A DNA stretch of 64,000 bases from AP-15 sp963787425 (lineage in GTDB: Bacteria > Pseudomonadota > Alphaproteobacteria > ATCC43930 > CGMCC-115725). The number at the start of each line of letters is the position of its first letter. Position 1 is the stretch's first letter. Positions 1 to 9,384 of the stretch are shown here, piece by piece. Both the position numbers and the translations under genes were made by a program. The DNA lies in contig CAWBCV010000018.1 in assembly GCA_963787425.1 (NCBI GenBank), forward strand, positions 1-64,000. The letters are read 5' to 3'. The notes beneath the pieces were generated by a model. The model worked only from the letters and a program-made list of their open reading frames with translations, made no database searches and was not told where the DNA came from.

Positions 1-249
1 GAGTGGCCGGGCTGAACGAAGCCAGAGCCGATAATTCAGTGACGGTGCCGGCAGCGGACATCGTCTGGAGCGCGTTCGAATACAGCGAGAGCGCCCGTAC
101 TGGGTCATAGGTTCTTTTCGAGCAATTCCATGCTCGGATGGCGCCAAACAACGCCATTACATTATCCCGAATAGACTGGCTTTGACCGCTGAAGAGAGCG
201 TGAGTGGGTCACCGGCGGCACTGAGCCGACGCCAACAGGAGACCCACCC
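1..249. other. No recognisable gene; possible 3' tail of an unknown ORF
   Basis: One open frame on the plus strand enters from the window edge and stops at about 110 (tail residues VWSAFEYSERARTGS). I do not recognise it and it may be chance. The remainder up to the DUF3489 gene shows no supported gene. Confidence 0.2.
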
Positions 250-715
250 ATGCGCGCTATATCATTGGCAATGACGAGATTATCCTGTGCCGCGAGCCTC
301 CGGCGGCAGTGAATGAGGGCGAAATTGTGGTCGCATCAACGAGGAATTGCACGCCGCCCAGCTCAGCGGCAAACGGCTGCTGGCGCTGTGGAACGCGCTG
401 CCCGGCGTCGAGAAGCGAAAGAAGGTCGGTGACCGCGACACGCTGATCGATCAGCTGTGGTCGGCGGTCGAGGCCTTGCCGGACCCGGACCAACAGTCCG
501 ACACAAAGCGCCCGTCAAAGCAGGAGGCAGTGATCGCGATGCTGCAGCGGCCCGAGGGCGCGACTGTCGACGAAGTCGCGAGCGCTATGGGTTGGCAGCG
601 GCACACCGTCCGGGGGCTGTTCTCGGGAACCCTGAAGAAGAAGCTCGGGCTGACCCTCGCCTCGGCCCAAGAGGAGCGCGGCCGGGTCTACCGCATTGCC
701 CCTCGGAACAGGCAT
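250..715 (+). pseudogene. DUF3489 domain protein, frameshifted
   Basis: First gene of the alphaproteobacterial module DUF3489 - DUF2924 - large serine recombinase. The conserved core lies at about 345-690 and includes a DNA-binding-like winged helix (residues EGATVDEVASAMGWQRHTVR, then GRVYRIA at the end). The N-terminal piece (RYIIGNDEIIL) is in a different frame from 258 to about 340, so one or two single-base shifts break the gene. The expected stop after YRIA is also lost, and the frame runs on into DUF2924. Function of DUF3489 is unknown; in this context it probably accompanies the recombinase. Family assignment is from memory of the module. Confidence 0.6.
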
Positions 716-1225
716 GAGCCGCGTGATCCAGGATGCAACGGCTTGCCGGGAGGCGCTCTTGCGCCTCCCCGAGCTCAATCTCGGGGAGCTTCGGCAGCAA
801 TGGCGCATTCTCTACAAAGCCGAGGCATCGCCGTACCTCAGCCGCGAACTGCTGGTGCGAGCTGTCGCATACCGGATGCAGGAAGTCGCTCTCGGCGGGC
901 TGCGCCCGGGGCGGCAGCGCCAGCTCCATCAAATTGCTCGGCAGTTCAGCAAACAGGGGCAGCGACCACGCCTCGTCGCCCCGAGCTGAAGCCTGGAACT
1001 CGGCTGGTTCGAGGATGGCAAGGTCAAACCTATGAGGTACTGGTGCTCGATGACGGCTTCTCCTGGCAGGGCACGCATTACCGCTCGCTTTCCGCGCTCG
1101 CGAGAAAGATCACCGGCACAGCGTGGTCGGGACCGCTCTTCTTCGGGTTGAAGCCGAACCGGACCGCTCTCCCGGTCCTCGCAAAGCCGGGTCAGCCGGC
1201 GCGCCGGTGGAGAGCGGCGATGCCG
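714..1225 (+). pseudogene. DUF2924 domain protein, frameshifted
   Basis: The N-terminal half begins MSRVIQDATACREALL and contains LPELNLGELRQQWRILYKAE, the DUF2924 signature. That frame ends at a stop near 989. The conserved C-terminal half (GTRLVRGWQGQTYEVLVLDD, then SGPLFFGL) continues in another frame from about 965. One indel therefore splits an otherwise well-kept protein of about 160 residues. DUF2924 proteins usually sit directly upstream of a serine recombinase, as here. Their biochemical role is not established. Confidence 0.65.
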
Positions 1226-1227
1226 CG

Positions 1228-2914
1228 GGCTGACGCGGCCGCAGGCGTTGCGCGATCTACACCCGCAAATCCTCCGAGGAAGGGCTCGAGCAGGAATTCA
1301 ATTCGCTCGCGGCCCAGCGCGAAGCCTGCGAGGCCTACATCCGCAGCCAGCGCACGAGGGCTGGGTATTGGCGAGAAACCGCTATGACGATGGCGGGTTC
1401 TCCGGCGGCAATATGGAGCGGCCAGCGCTGCAAAGCCTGCTCGCCGATATCCGGGCCGGCCGGATCGACATCGTGGTCGTCTACAAGGTCGACCGGCTGA
1501 CCCGCTCGCTCGCCGATTTTGCCCGGCTGGTCGAGATCTTCGAGCACAGGGTGTGTCGTTCGTCTCCGTGACCCAGCAATTCAACACGACGAGCTCGATG
1601 GGGCGCCTGACGCTCAATGTGCTGTTGTCCTTTGCCCAGTTCGAGCGCGAGGTCACCGGCGAACGCATTCGCGACAAGATCGCCGCCTCAAAGAAGAAGG
1701 GCATGTGGATGGGTGGCAATGTACCGCTAGGCTATGACGCAAGCGAGCGCACGCTCGTCATCAACCCTGCCGAGGCCGAGACCGTACGCCGCATTTCGCT
1801 CTCTATCGGGAGCTCGGCTGCGTGCGCCGGGTCAAGGAGGAGGCCGACCGTCTCGGGCTTCGGACGAAATGCAGCACGACAACGAATGGCACCGAGCGCG
1901 GCGGCAAACCCTTTTCGCGCGGTCATCTCTACACACTGCTCTCGAACCCAATTTACACCGGCCAGATTGCGCACAAAGGTCAGCTCTATCCCGGCCAGCA
2001 TCCAGCCCTGATCGACGATGAAAGCTGGTCCACTGTACGGAACCAACTCGCAGGCAATGCCCAGGACCATCGACGCAAGACCAAAGCCGCCGAGGCGAGC
2101 CTGCTGGCGGGCTTGTTGGTCGATGCCCGGGGGGAGCGGCTCACACCATCACACGCCGTCAAGAAGGGCCGACACTATCGCTACTACGTCTCCGCTGCGC
2201 TGATCACCGATGCCGGAAAAGATCGAGCGCAAGGCTGGCGGCTCGCCGCCAGGGAGATCGAGGAGGCCGTGATCAGGGTCCTGATCGACGCGCTGACCAG
2301 GCCGGCGAGTTTGGTCGAGCGGATTGGTGCAGTCGGCATGCCCAGCGACCAGTTCGAAAAGTGCTCGGTCGCGCGGCCCGTATGGCAGCAGCGCTAAGTG
2401 GCTCACCCGGGGAACGAGCAAAGCTCGTTCGCGAGCTCGTCGAGAAGATCATCGTCGATGAGAAGACGTCATCATCAAGCTGCGGCGCGGCCTTCTGTTG
2501 GGCGGGGATGTCTCGTCATCCGCATCGGAGGCGGCAAGTGACAGGGCTGTCGAACTGACGGCGGCGGTCGCCTTCAAGCACCGCGGTATCGAAACCAGGT
2601 TGGTGCTGCCCGGATTGGCGCAGCAGGACCGCAGCTCGCGATGTGATCCGGCGCTGATCAAGGCGATTGCGCGGGGGCGCGCGTGGTTTGAGGAGCTTGC
2701 CACCGGCCGCGCCCGATCGCTCCAGGAATTGGCCAAGCGTGACGGTATTTGCCGGCGCTACATTCGCCGTCTCGTTGGCCTCGCCTTCTTGAGCCCGGAG
2801 CTGGTCGGAGCGATCTTGCAGGGCCGGCAACCCGTCGAGCTCACCGCGACGCGGCTGACCGAACTCGATCTGCCGCTGGACTGGACAGAGCAGCACAAAC
2901 TGCTCGCAGGCTAA
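1228..2914 (+). pseudogene. Large serine recombinase (resolvase/invertase family), multiple frameshifts
   Basis: Fragments in successive frames rebuild one recombinase. The catalytic domain starts IYTRKSSEEG (the serine of the YxRxS motif) near 1252. It is followed by YDDGGFSGGNMERPALQ, VYKVDRLTRSL, FVSVTQQFNTTSSMGR and FAQFEREVTGERIRDK. The recombinase domain (RGHLYTLLSNPIYTGQ, about 1915) and a C-terminal part ending LDWTEQHKLLAG at 2914 follow. Frame changes occur near 1350, 1545, 1795, 2375 and 2460. Five indels in one gene point to an inactive element. Such recombinases normally catalyse site-specific integration or excision through a phosphoserine intermediate. Confidence 0.75.
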
Positions 2915-3150
2915 ACCGCCAACTCCGAACAGATATGCCCCAGACCGCGACCCCACCGCGGCCGCGCCTCGTTTGCAAACGGTCAGAAACTTTCGGGAGG
3001 TGGGACTGCATCAATGCCCGTCAGAGAGAAAGGGCGAAGGAGTCCCGGTTCGTTGCCTGCACGTCCCTTCTCACGTCCCTCACCCCCCGCAGACCACCGC
3101 CAAAGTGCGGGGCTTTTCGCTTACGGCCTCCGGGTTCACCGCTGAGACAG
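2915..3150. other. Intergenic, no gene seen
   Basis: Between the recombinase relic and the first T-arm-like repeat I find no coding sequence or RNA gene. Open frames here have atypical composition and no recognisable motif. Confidence 0.5.
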
Positions 3151-3190
3151 ACTGCCTGCTGGAGGAAGGCGGATTCGAACCCTCGGTCCC
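3151..3190 (+). repeat. T-arm-like dispersed repeat, copy 1
   Basis: Matches the family consensus GCTGGAGGGAGATGGATTCG followed by AACCCTCGGTCCC, with a few changes (GCTGGAGGAAGGCGGATTCG). See the finding on this family. It lies shortly upstream of a P-type ATPase fragment. Confidence 0.6.
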
Positions 3191-3299
3191 ATCATGGCGG
3201 GAGCATCTTCTCGACCGCTCCGGAGACCGGCAAATCGGTGTTTGAGCCATAGACGGAGCGACCCAGCAGCAGGAGTCGGGCCGGACTGATGGTTGAGGT

Positions 3300-3532
3300 T
3301 CGCTGATGGGATACGACGGAGCGACCGGCGTATTTGTCGCCATTGAGGGCGTCATGGCCGGGGCTCTGCTGCTCCATGACGAGATCCGCGCCGAGACGCC
3401 GCGGGCCCTTCGGCTCCTGCGCACGGCGGGTGTTGAACGCATTGTCATGGTGACCGGCGATCGCCACGACGTGGCCGAGACCATCGGCGCGCTGCTTGGA
3501 GTCGATGAGGTGCTCGAAGCGGGAGCGGATCT
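3300..3532 (+). pseudogene. Heavy-metal P-type ATPase fragment (hydrolase domain)
   Basis: The translated piece contains DEIRAETPRALRLLRTAGVE and IVMVTGDRHDVAETIGALLG. The latter is the P-domain hinge region (TGDR in place of the usual TGD) of P1B-type metal-exporting ATPases. Only about 75 residues remain. There is no DKTGT phosphorylation loop upstream and the C-terminal membrane helices are missing. The 3' break falls a few bases before a T-arm-like repeat, so recombination at the repeat may have removed the rest. Metal specificity cannot be judged. Confidence 0.6.
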
Positions 3533-3536
3533 GTCG

Positions 3537-3590
3537 GGGAACCGAAGGTTCGAATCCATCTCCCTCCAGCGGCAAGTCCGGTGCAAACCG
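3537..3590 (-). repeat. T-arm-like dispersed repeat, copy 2
   Basis: Plus-strand reading gives GGTTCGAATCCATCTCCCTC then CAGCGGCAAGTCCGGTGCAAAC. This is the family in inverted orientation relative to copy 1, about 350 bp away. The two copies bracket the ATPase fragment as an inverted pair. Confidence 0.65.
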
Positions 3591-3951
3591 TTTAATGCTC
3601 TCCAAAGCCAGATCCGGCGCGCCAGACACGTCGTAGCGAACGGCCTTGGGACATCGTCTACACCACCCTAGTCTGACTCGCGTCCGTGCCGCCGCTCGGT
3701 TCGATCGCGAGGGCGCCGAGGCGATCGTCAAATCCAGTGTTGCCGCCTTGTCGCATTCGGCCGCCACTTCACTCAAATCCCGACCTGCCAACTCGGCTAA
3801 GCACAAACTGCCGCTCACCCCCTACATCCGCGACGCTTTCTGGGGAGGCGATGAGCGGCTATACCGATTTTCCGGCTCTTGAACCTGCCGGGACCCGACC
3901 GGCCGATGTCAAGCCGACGTCGCCTCTGAATTCGCGTCCCGAACCCTACTC
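3591..3951. other. Intergenic, no gene seen
   Basis: About 360 bp with long chance frames on both strands but no recognisable protein motif, start context or repeat. I cannot assign anything here. Confidence 0.4.
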
Positions 3952-3963
3952 ATGGAGCTTGCT

Positions 3964-4953
3964 GTGTCACGCACGATCAAATTCGCAAAGGCCGGAGGGC
4001 CGGAGGTCCTCGAATTCGTCGAGACCCAAGTCCCGGCTCCTGGCCCGAACGAGGTCCGCATCAAGGTCAAGGCGATTGGCATCAATCGCGCGGAGGCCAT
4101 GTGGCGGGTCGACGACTATTTCGAGCCCGTCAAGTTTCCGGCAGGTCTCGGTTACGAGGCCGCAGGCACCGTCGACGCTGTCGGCAAGGATGTGGGCGGA
4201 TTCGCGGTTGGTGACGAAGTCAACGTCATCCCATCCTTCTCGATGAACGACTACTCGACCTATGGCGAGGTCATCCTCGTACCGGACTATGCCGTTGTTC
4301 GGCAGCCGAAATCGCTTTCGTTCACCGAGGCCGCTTCAGTCTGGATGATGTTCGTGACCGCCTATGGCGCGCTAATCGAAGACGCGAAGGTCGCCAAGGG
4401 CGATTTCGTTCTCATTCCGGCGGCGTCCAGCAGCGTTGGCCTCGCGGCGATCCAGATCGCCAACTATGCGGGCGCGACGACCATCGCGCTGACCCGCACC
4501 TCGGCGAAGAAGCAGCAGCTCCTCGACGCCGGCGCGGCGCATGTCATCGCCACGGAAGAAACCGATCTGGTCGGAGAGGTGATGCGGATCACAAACGGCC
4601 TGGGCGCTCGTGTCGCGTTCGATCCCGTCGGCGGCCCAACTTTCCCGAAGCTGATTTCGGCGCTGTCCTACCGTGGCATCATTTACATCTACGGCCTGCT
4701 CAGCACGGGCGTCACCCCGCTGCCGGTGCTGGAGATGATCGCCAAGGTGCCAACCATCAAGGCGCACAACATCTCGCTAACGACCGGCGACGAGACCCGA
4801 CGTAAGGCTGCAGTCGAGTTCGTGGTCAAGGGGCTGGACACGGGCGCGCTGACGCCAGTCATCGACCGCACCTTCACCTTCGACGAGATGGCGGATGTGC
4901 ACCGGTATCTTGAGCAGAGCGGCCAGTTCGGAAAGATCGTCGTGACCGTTTAA
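3964..4953 (+). CDS. Zinc-independent MDR family oxidoreductase (quinone oxidoreductase-like)
   Basis: Intact medium-chain dehydrogenase/reductase of about 329 residues. The GroES-like domain opens with SRTIKFAKAGGPEVLEFVE. The Rossmann domain shows the nucleotide-binding stretch LIPAASSSVGLAAIQIA and then FDPVGGPTF. The structural-zinc cysteines of alcohol dehydrogenases are absent, as in quinone oxidoreductases, so NADPH-dependent reduction of a quinone or enone is the likely chemistry. I prefer the GTG start at 3964: GGAG lies 6 bases upstream and relatives begin near MSRTIKF. An in-frame ATG at 3952 has no visible ribosome site. No operon partner is visible; a T-arm-like repeat follows 80 bp downstream. 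Confidence 0.9.
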   Translation: MSRTIKFAKAGGPEVLEFVETQVPAPGPNEVRIKVKAIGINRAEAMWRVDDYFEPVKFPAGLGYEAAGTVDAVGKDVGGFAVGDEVNVIPSFSMNDYSTYGEVILVPDYAVVRQPKSLSFTEAASVWMMFVTAYGALIEDAKVAKGDFVLIPAASSSVGLAAIQIANYAGATTIALTRTSAKKQQLLDAGAAHVIATEETDLVGEVMRITNGLGARVAFDPVGGPTFPKLISALSYRGIIYIYGLLSTGVTPLPVLEMIAKVPTIKAHNISLTTGDETRRKAAVEFVVKGLDTGALTPVIDRTFTFDEMADVHRYLEQSGQFGKIVVTV

Positions 4954-5031
4954 AGGTCCGTAACGGCGACGTCCTCACTGGGTCGCTTGAGCGGCCGCCG
5001 ACAACGACCGGTTCGAACTGTATTAGCGCAG

Positions 5032-5083
5032 CGGGACCGAGGGTTCGAATCCATCTCCCTCCAGGGAGGAGTCTTGTGCGAAC
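5032..5083 (-). repeat. T-arm-like dispersed repeat, copy 3
   Basis: Among the best-preserved copies: GGGACCGAGGGTTCGAATCC then ATCTCCCTCCAGGGAGGAGT and CTTGTGCGAAC. It lies between the oxidoreductase gene and the 3' end of the 2-hydroxycarboxylate transporter. The GAGGG TTCGAAT CC part resembles a tRNA T-arm, but no tRNA body precedes it. Confidence 0.7.
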
Positions 5084-5159
5084 TCGGTTCTGCCGGCGCT
5101 ATGTTGCAAGTTATCGGAACGCCCGGGCTCACCTTCGGCTGTCCGGCAATCTTAACGGG

Positions 5160-6497
5160 CTACGCCAAGCGTGCCAGAAAGATTAGCGTCAACGTTACGG
5201 TGATAGCGCCGCCGATGCGAGTGGCGATCTGGGCAAAGGGCATCAGCTCCAAGCGGTTCGCGGCAGTTAGGATCGCGATATCGCCGGTGCCGCCCTGGCC
5301 GCTGTGGCACGCGTTGACAATGGCCGTTTCAATCGGAAACATGCCGAGCAGGCGGCCAACAACAAATCCGGTCGCCATCAAGGTTGCAACCGTCACGACG
5401 ATCACCGCGATATTCGCCGGGGTCAAAGCGGCGACCAGCGTCTCCCACGGCGTCAGCGAGACGCCGATCGCAAAGAGCAGCGGGTAAGTAACCGCGGTCG
5501 AGAAAAACTTGTAGACGGTTTGGCCGGCCAGCTGCAATGACGGCGGGACCGCGCGCGTCAATTTGACGAGGACCGCGAGAAACAACATCGCAACCGGGCC
5601 GGGTAGGCCGAAGAGCTTGAAACACGCCGTACCGAGAAGGTAGAGCGCGATCGCGGTAACGCCGGCGGCGGCAATGGCGCCGGGATCCACGGCAGAGGCA
5701 GCAGCCTTCTCCTCGCCGGGCGTCAGTTCCTCCCCGACGCCTGGCTGCAGGCGTCCCTCGCCGGTCAAGCGCGGCAGTCTTTTGCCGACCCAGTTCAAGA
5801 AACCGGCAAGAAGGATGGCAGTCAGGCTGCCGAGCATGATCGGCGGCAGTATAAGCGCGAACAGGTTTCCCTGCTCCTGGTGCAGGATTTCGGCATAACC
5901 GATTGACAACGGGATCGCCCCCTCGCCGACGCCGCCCGCCATGATCGGAATTACGACGTAAAAGAACGTGTGGTAGGCGCCGAGCCCGAGCACCACGCCG
6001 ATCAATGTCCCGACAATGCCGGCGACGATCGAACCGGCAGCCAGCGGGACAAAGATCTTCACGAAGCCTTTGATCAGTACCTGCCGGTCCATGCCGAAAA
6101 TGCTGCCGACGATGATCGCAGCGATGAAGAGATAAAGGAAGTTGGACGCCTTCGTGAATTCGACGACCGGCTTTAGCATTCCCTCCGGGAGGAGGTGCGC
6201 ATACACCAGGTATGACGGCACAAAGGTGGCGAAGATCGCCGCCGCGCCGAGGTTGCGGATCACCGGCAGTCGTCTGCCGATTTCGGCGCAGCCGAACCCG
6301 CCGAGGGCCAGAACGGCGATCATCGTCGGCAGATCGCTTGCCACCTTCCCGTCCCGCAGAATGAAGAACGCGACGAGAGCGGCGAGCAGCACATAGACCG
6401 GCAACGGCACGATGCCGATGCGGAACTGGACGATTTTCCACCAGCCCTGCGGCCAAAAACGCGTGGGGGCGGGCTGGAGCGCGACTGAGTCCGTCAT
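5160..6497 (-). CDS. 2-hydroxycarboxylate transporter (2HCT family; citrate/malate type)
   Basis: Intact 445-residue inner-membrane carrier rich in hydrophobic helices. Both halves carry the 2HCT re-entrant-loop signatures: GGVGEGAIPLSIGYAE in the first half and SGQGGTGDIAIL in the second. The length matches CitS/CitN/MaeN-type symporters, which take up citrate or malate with sodium or protons. A strong ribosome site (GGAGGAG) precedes the ATG. It starts 24 bp after the citryl-CoA-lyase-like gene on the same strand, as the last gene of the presumed operon. That context favours citrate, or another tricarboxylate or hydroxyacid destined for CoA-dependent cleavage. The exact substrate cannot be read from sequence. 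Confidence 0.9.
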   Translation of the reverse strand: MTDSVALQPAPTRFWPQGWWKIVQFRIGIVPLPVYVLLAALVAFFILRDGKVASDLPTMIAVLALGGFGCAEIGRRLPVIRNLGAAAIFATFVPSYLVYAHLLPEGMLKPVVEFTKASNFLYLFIAAIIVGSIFGMDRQVLIKGFVKIFVPLAAGSIVAGIVGTLIGVVLGLGAYHTFFYVVIPIMAGGVGEGAIPLSIGYAEILHQEQGNLFALILPPIMLGSLTAILLAGFLNWVGKRLPRLTGEGRLQPGVGEELTPGEEKAAASAVDPGAIAAAGVTAIALYLLGTACFKLFGLPGPVAMLFLAVLVKLTRAVPPSLQLAGQTVYKFFSTAVTYPLLFAIGVSLTPWETLVAALTPANIAVIVVTVATLMATGFVVGRLLGMFPIETAIVNACHSGQGGTGDIAILTAANRLELMPFAQIATRIGGAITVTLTLIFLARLA

Positions 6498-6521
6498 CTG
6501 TCGTCTCCTCCCGCTAACCCG

Positions 6522-7979
6522 TCAGGCCACGAACCGGCATTGCGAGGTTGGTGTGCGCGTATCCATGTTGCGGCCGCGGTTCAGGTGGTCGTCGATCTCG
6601 GCGGCGCAGCCAAGCATACGGGCATAGAGGAAGATCGTGAACGCCGCCGTCTCGAGCGCGCTGCTGGACAGTGCGCCGCTGCAATACGGCCGCCACAGGA
6701 TCTTCAGAAGCAGGGCCGAGATCACTGCGTCGATGTTGACGCAATAGACGTTGCGGGACACCTTGGCCTTGTACAGCGCTTCGACCAACGCACGATAATA
6801 TTCGTGGAAAGCGTTGTACTCGCCTCGCTCAGCGAAGAGCTCGCGGACCCAGACCTCGCGCGGGTCGTAGTTGACCGGCCTGTCTTTGAAAACCGGGTGA
6901 TTGATACCCGGGATCATCTGAAGGTCGAGACTGCCGGCCGACCTCTTGCTCGATCGGTAATTCGCGTATTCGGCAGCATAGCGGGCGGCAAGGGCTTTGA
7001 GGTCGATCCCGTGCTCGGGATCGCCCGGGTCGGCGAGACCGCTATCGCGGAATTGGTCGACCAGAAAGGCGATCCCCTCATAGCCATTGCCACCATGGGC
7101 AAAGCCGGTGTGGCTGAGGAACCCGATCACGGCTTTGTTTAGCTGCACCCGCTCCGGCGTCTCGGGGCCGTCCGCGGCGACGGCGCCCTTGGCGCCCTGC
7201 GCCGAGATCGTCCCTGGGCCGTTCGACAGCAGCAGCCCGACCAAGGTCTGGAAAACGAAAAGGTGCGAGGGGCTCGGGGAGGCCTCGTCGAGGAGCGCGG
7301 CGCAGGCGACCTCGGTTAGCGAGCGGCTGGCGAGGATGTCCTCGATCGATATCCCGCAGAACCGGTCCGGCTCGTGGCGCTGGGCCGAGACCGATGCACC
7401 GATCAATGTGCCGAACAGGCGAACCCACCAGGGAAGGCTCTCGACGGTCAGCCGCGAGACGCGCTTTCGCATCAGCGGTCCCCAGGCCAGGGTCGTTGTT
7501 GCAGCGGCGAGCACCGCGTCCGCGGTCGGATAGCCACCGAGGTTTTCGAGGTAGCGGACGAACACCGATCGGGCGACGCGGGCGCGTAGCGCGGCAAGCA
7601 TCCGCTCGGCCTTGGCGTCAGGCTCGGTCCTGACCAGCAGGGCGCGGGCCGTAGTATCGTCCCGCACTCGAGCCAGATCGAAACCCTCGTCGAGCTCGTT
7701 CTTCAGCCCGGCTCCGGCGAAGCGATCGATCAGCTCGTGGACCGCCTGGCGCGCGCCCTCGACGCAGCGCGGGCCGACCAAGGCGGCCGGGGCGGCGAGC
7801 ACGCCGCTCGGCGAGCTCCCCGCCTCGCGCGCCGCCTCCGCCGCGGCCAAGGCTGGCGTGCCGTGCAGATTGACCTCGGCCCCGACGACGAGGTTGATCA
7901 AGGCTCGGTCATTTTCGCCTGCGGGCTCGTGCAGCAGAGCTAGGCAGAGGTTCGAACTCGAACGGGTTCCGGGCAGCAT
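6522..7979 (-). CDS. Citrate synthase-like protein, probable citryl-CoA lyase
   Basis: Intact 485-residue member of the citrate synthase superfamily. Catalytic-site counterparts are visible. FAHGGNGYEG matches the LHGGANE histidine loop, PGINHPVFKDRPVNYDPRE matches the GHRVYK..DPR segment, and VYCVNIDAVISALL matches the NVD aspartate region. The tail GCAAEIDDHLNRGRN matches the final substrate-binding segment. It resembles the C-terminal lyase domain of ATP-citrate lyase more than a TCA-cycle citrate synthase. Neighbouring ACL alpha- and beta-like genes support citryl-CoA to acetyl-CoA plus oxaloacetate. The assigned ATG overlaps the end of the upstream alpha-like gene by 71 bp, suggesting translational coupling; a later start is possible. 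A related hydroxyacyl-CoA could be the substrate. Confidence 0.75.
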   Translation of the reverse strand: MLPGTRSSSNLCLALLHEPAGENDRALINLVVGAEVNLHGTPALAAAEAAREAGSSPSGVLAAPAALVGPRCVEGARQAVHELIDRFAGAGLKNELDEGFDLARVRDDTTARALLVRTEPDAKAERMLAALRARVARSVFVRYLENLGGYPTADAVLAAATTTLAWGPLMRKRVSRLTVESLPWWVRLFGTLIGASVSAQRHEPDRFCGISIEDILASRSLTEVACAALLDEASPSPSHLFVFQTLVGLLLSNGPGTISAQGAKGAVAADGPETPERVQLNKAVIGFLSHTGFAHGGNGYEGIAFLVDQFRDSGLADPGDPEHGIDLKALAARYAAEYANYRSSKRSAGSLDLQMIPGINHPVFKDRPVNYDPREVWVRELFAERGEYNAFHEYYRALVEALYKAKVSRNVYCVNIDAVISALLLKILWRPYCSGALSSSALETAAFTIFLYARMLGCAAEIDDHLNRGRNMDTRTPTSQCRFVA

Positions 7980-9232
7980 CGAGCATCGAGACCCCGTGCA
8001 GGCTGGTGACTTGTGTCTTGGAGTCCATCTGCGAGGCGCCGGAAGCCTCCCTCATCGACTGCCGCGGAAACACGGCACCGATATGCTTTTCGAGCTGGGC
8101 GATTTGCTCGTTGTAGGGCGGGATCGCCTCGACCACCGGGAGGTCGATCTGCGGCGGTAGATCCAATCCCTGGTTGGAGCCGAACCACGGCTTCAGCGCC
8201 AGACTGCCTTCCGTAGCAAAATCGGGCCGGGCGCCATTCTCGCGCATGACCGCCGTCAAGGCCGCCGGGATGTGGGCGATATTGGCGACGACCGCGCCAT
8301 GTGTGGAAAAGACGGGGTTTTCCGGGGTGAAGACGTCGTCGACGCCGAATTTCTTCATGAACCAGCGTTCCTTGGCGGCAGCGTCATCATCGCCGCCGGC
8401 CAATGCGCCGGCATGCCCAACCGCACGGGTGAGCTTGGCCTTCCAGCGACCCACGACGCACGCGACCACCGGTTTGGTGAACTCGGCGTCGAGCTCGTAA
8501 TGACCGCCCGGCTCGACATAAAGCACCGCCGCCTTGCTGCGCGCGTCATTGGCCAGCGCGAAGGCGAACTCCGGCGCGGCATAGTGAATGTAGATGTCCT
8601 TGCCGCTGGAGATCAGGGTCGTCGTGCCCCACCCGGCCATGCGCAGATAGGTCGCGATCGTGCTCGTGAAGTTGCCAGAGTTGGAGAAGATCGCGATCGA
8701 GCCCTTCTTCAGCGCCTCTCCCGGGTCGTCGCCGCCGAGAGCGCCGCCGATACGGACCTGGTTCCACGCGTCCGCGACCCCGAGGCTGTTGCCGCCAAAG
8801 ATGTCCACGTGGTTGTGCTGACCCATCGCGCGGATTTCGCGCGCGTCGTGTACCGACATCTTCTCGGTGACGATGAAGATCTTTTCGAGGTCCGGATTGA
8901 CGCGGATCAACTCTGCAACGCCGTCCCGTGCGGCAGAGGGCGGCAGGTACACGACACCGCAATTGAAGCGGTGGCCGGCATCGAGGCCTTCGCGTACGTT
9001 GTTGTAGACGGGGATGTCGCCGATCGGAGTTCTTCAGGACTTGGCCGCGGCGGCCGGGCGAGGTGCCGAAGACGACATTGCCGCCGGAATAGGCGTGCCC
9101 GACCGGGGTCACCTCACTCAATTCCCCGCCGAGAATGTTGAGAACACAGACCCGATCCTCGCGCGTCGCGATCTGCGCGAGGGAGCTGATGCCGACATAG
9201 TACTTGAAATTTCCGACAGCAGGGCGAGCCAT
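7909..9232 (-). pseudogene. ATP-citrate lyase alpha-like / succinyl-CoA synthetase alpha-like subunit, one frameshift
   Basis: The start is MARPAVGNFKYYVGISSLA, behind an AGGAC ribosome site. The CoA-binding portion carries GGNVVFGTSPG, and the catalytic portion has SIAIFSNSGNFTSTIATYLR and RAVGHAGALAGGDDD (the phosphohistidine-region GHAGA). The reading frame shifts near 9020-9030: residues before it are in one frame, and IGDIPVYNNVREGLDAG onward in the next. Otherwise about 440 residues are well conserved. This family activates citrate (or succinate/malate) to its CoA thioester with ATP. It lies between the beta-like and lyase-like genes in operon order. The single indel could be a sequencing error, in which case the gene is functional. 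Confidence 0.75.
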
Positions 9233-9261
9233 GGTGGAAGTCCTTGCGCTTAGACGGTTGG

Positions 9262-9345
9262 TTCGTCATTCCCGCGAAAGCGGGAATCCAGGGGCCCAAG
9301 GCTTGTGGCGGTGGCCCTGGACCCCCGCCTTCGCGGGGGTGACGG
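9262..9345. repeat. Paired REP-like palindromes (BIME/REPIN-like)
   Basis: Two inverted copies of a common proteobacterial palindrome. Copy one reads CGTCATTCCCGCGAAAGCGG GAATCCAGG. Copy two, on the other strand, reads CGTCACCCCCGCGAAGGCGG GGGTCCAGG. They are separated by a short spacer and sit in the gap between the ACL beta-like and alpha-like genes, where the transcript could form a large hairpin. That might affect mRNA stability or expression of downstream genes. Confidence 0.8.
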
Positions 9346-9384
9346 GTAACGCGTTGATGTAGCGTGTTCCATTTCACTCAAATC

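Noticed and set aside
3192..3818. Minus-strand ORF containing GDGFEPSVPRQ
   Set aside because: This peptide comes from translating the T-arm-like repeat and recurs wherever the repeat occurs (as DSNPRSR, EGDGFELSVPL). It is a translated repeat, not a protein family.
5032..5083. Complete tRNA-Ser at the T-arm-like repeats
   Set aside because: No anticodon arm, D-arm or acceptor 5' strand could be folded upstream of any copy; only the T-arm-like core is present and the T-stem is imperfect.
8272..9141. 289-residue plus-strand ORF over the ACL alpha-like gene
   Set aside because: It is antisense to well-conserved succinyl-CoA-synthetase-like coding sequence and has no recognisable motif.
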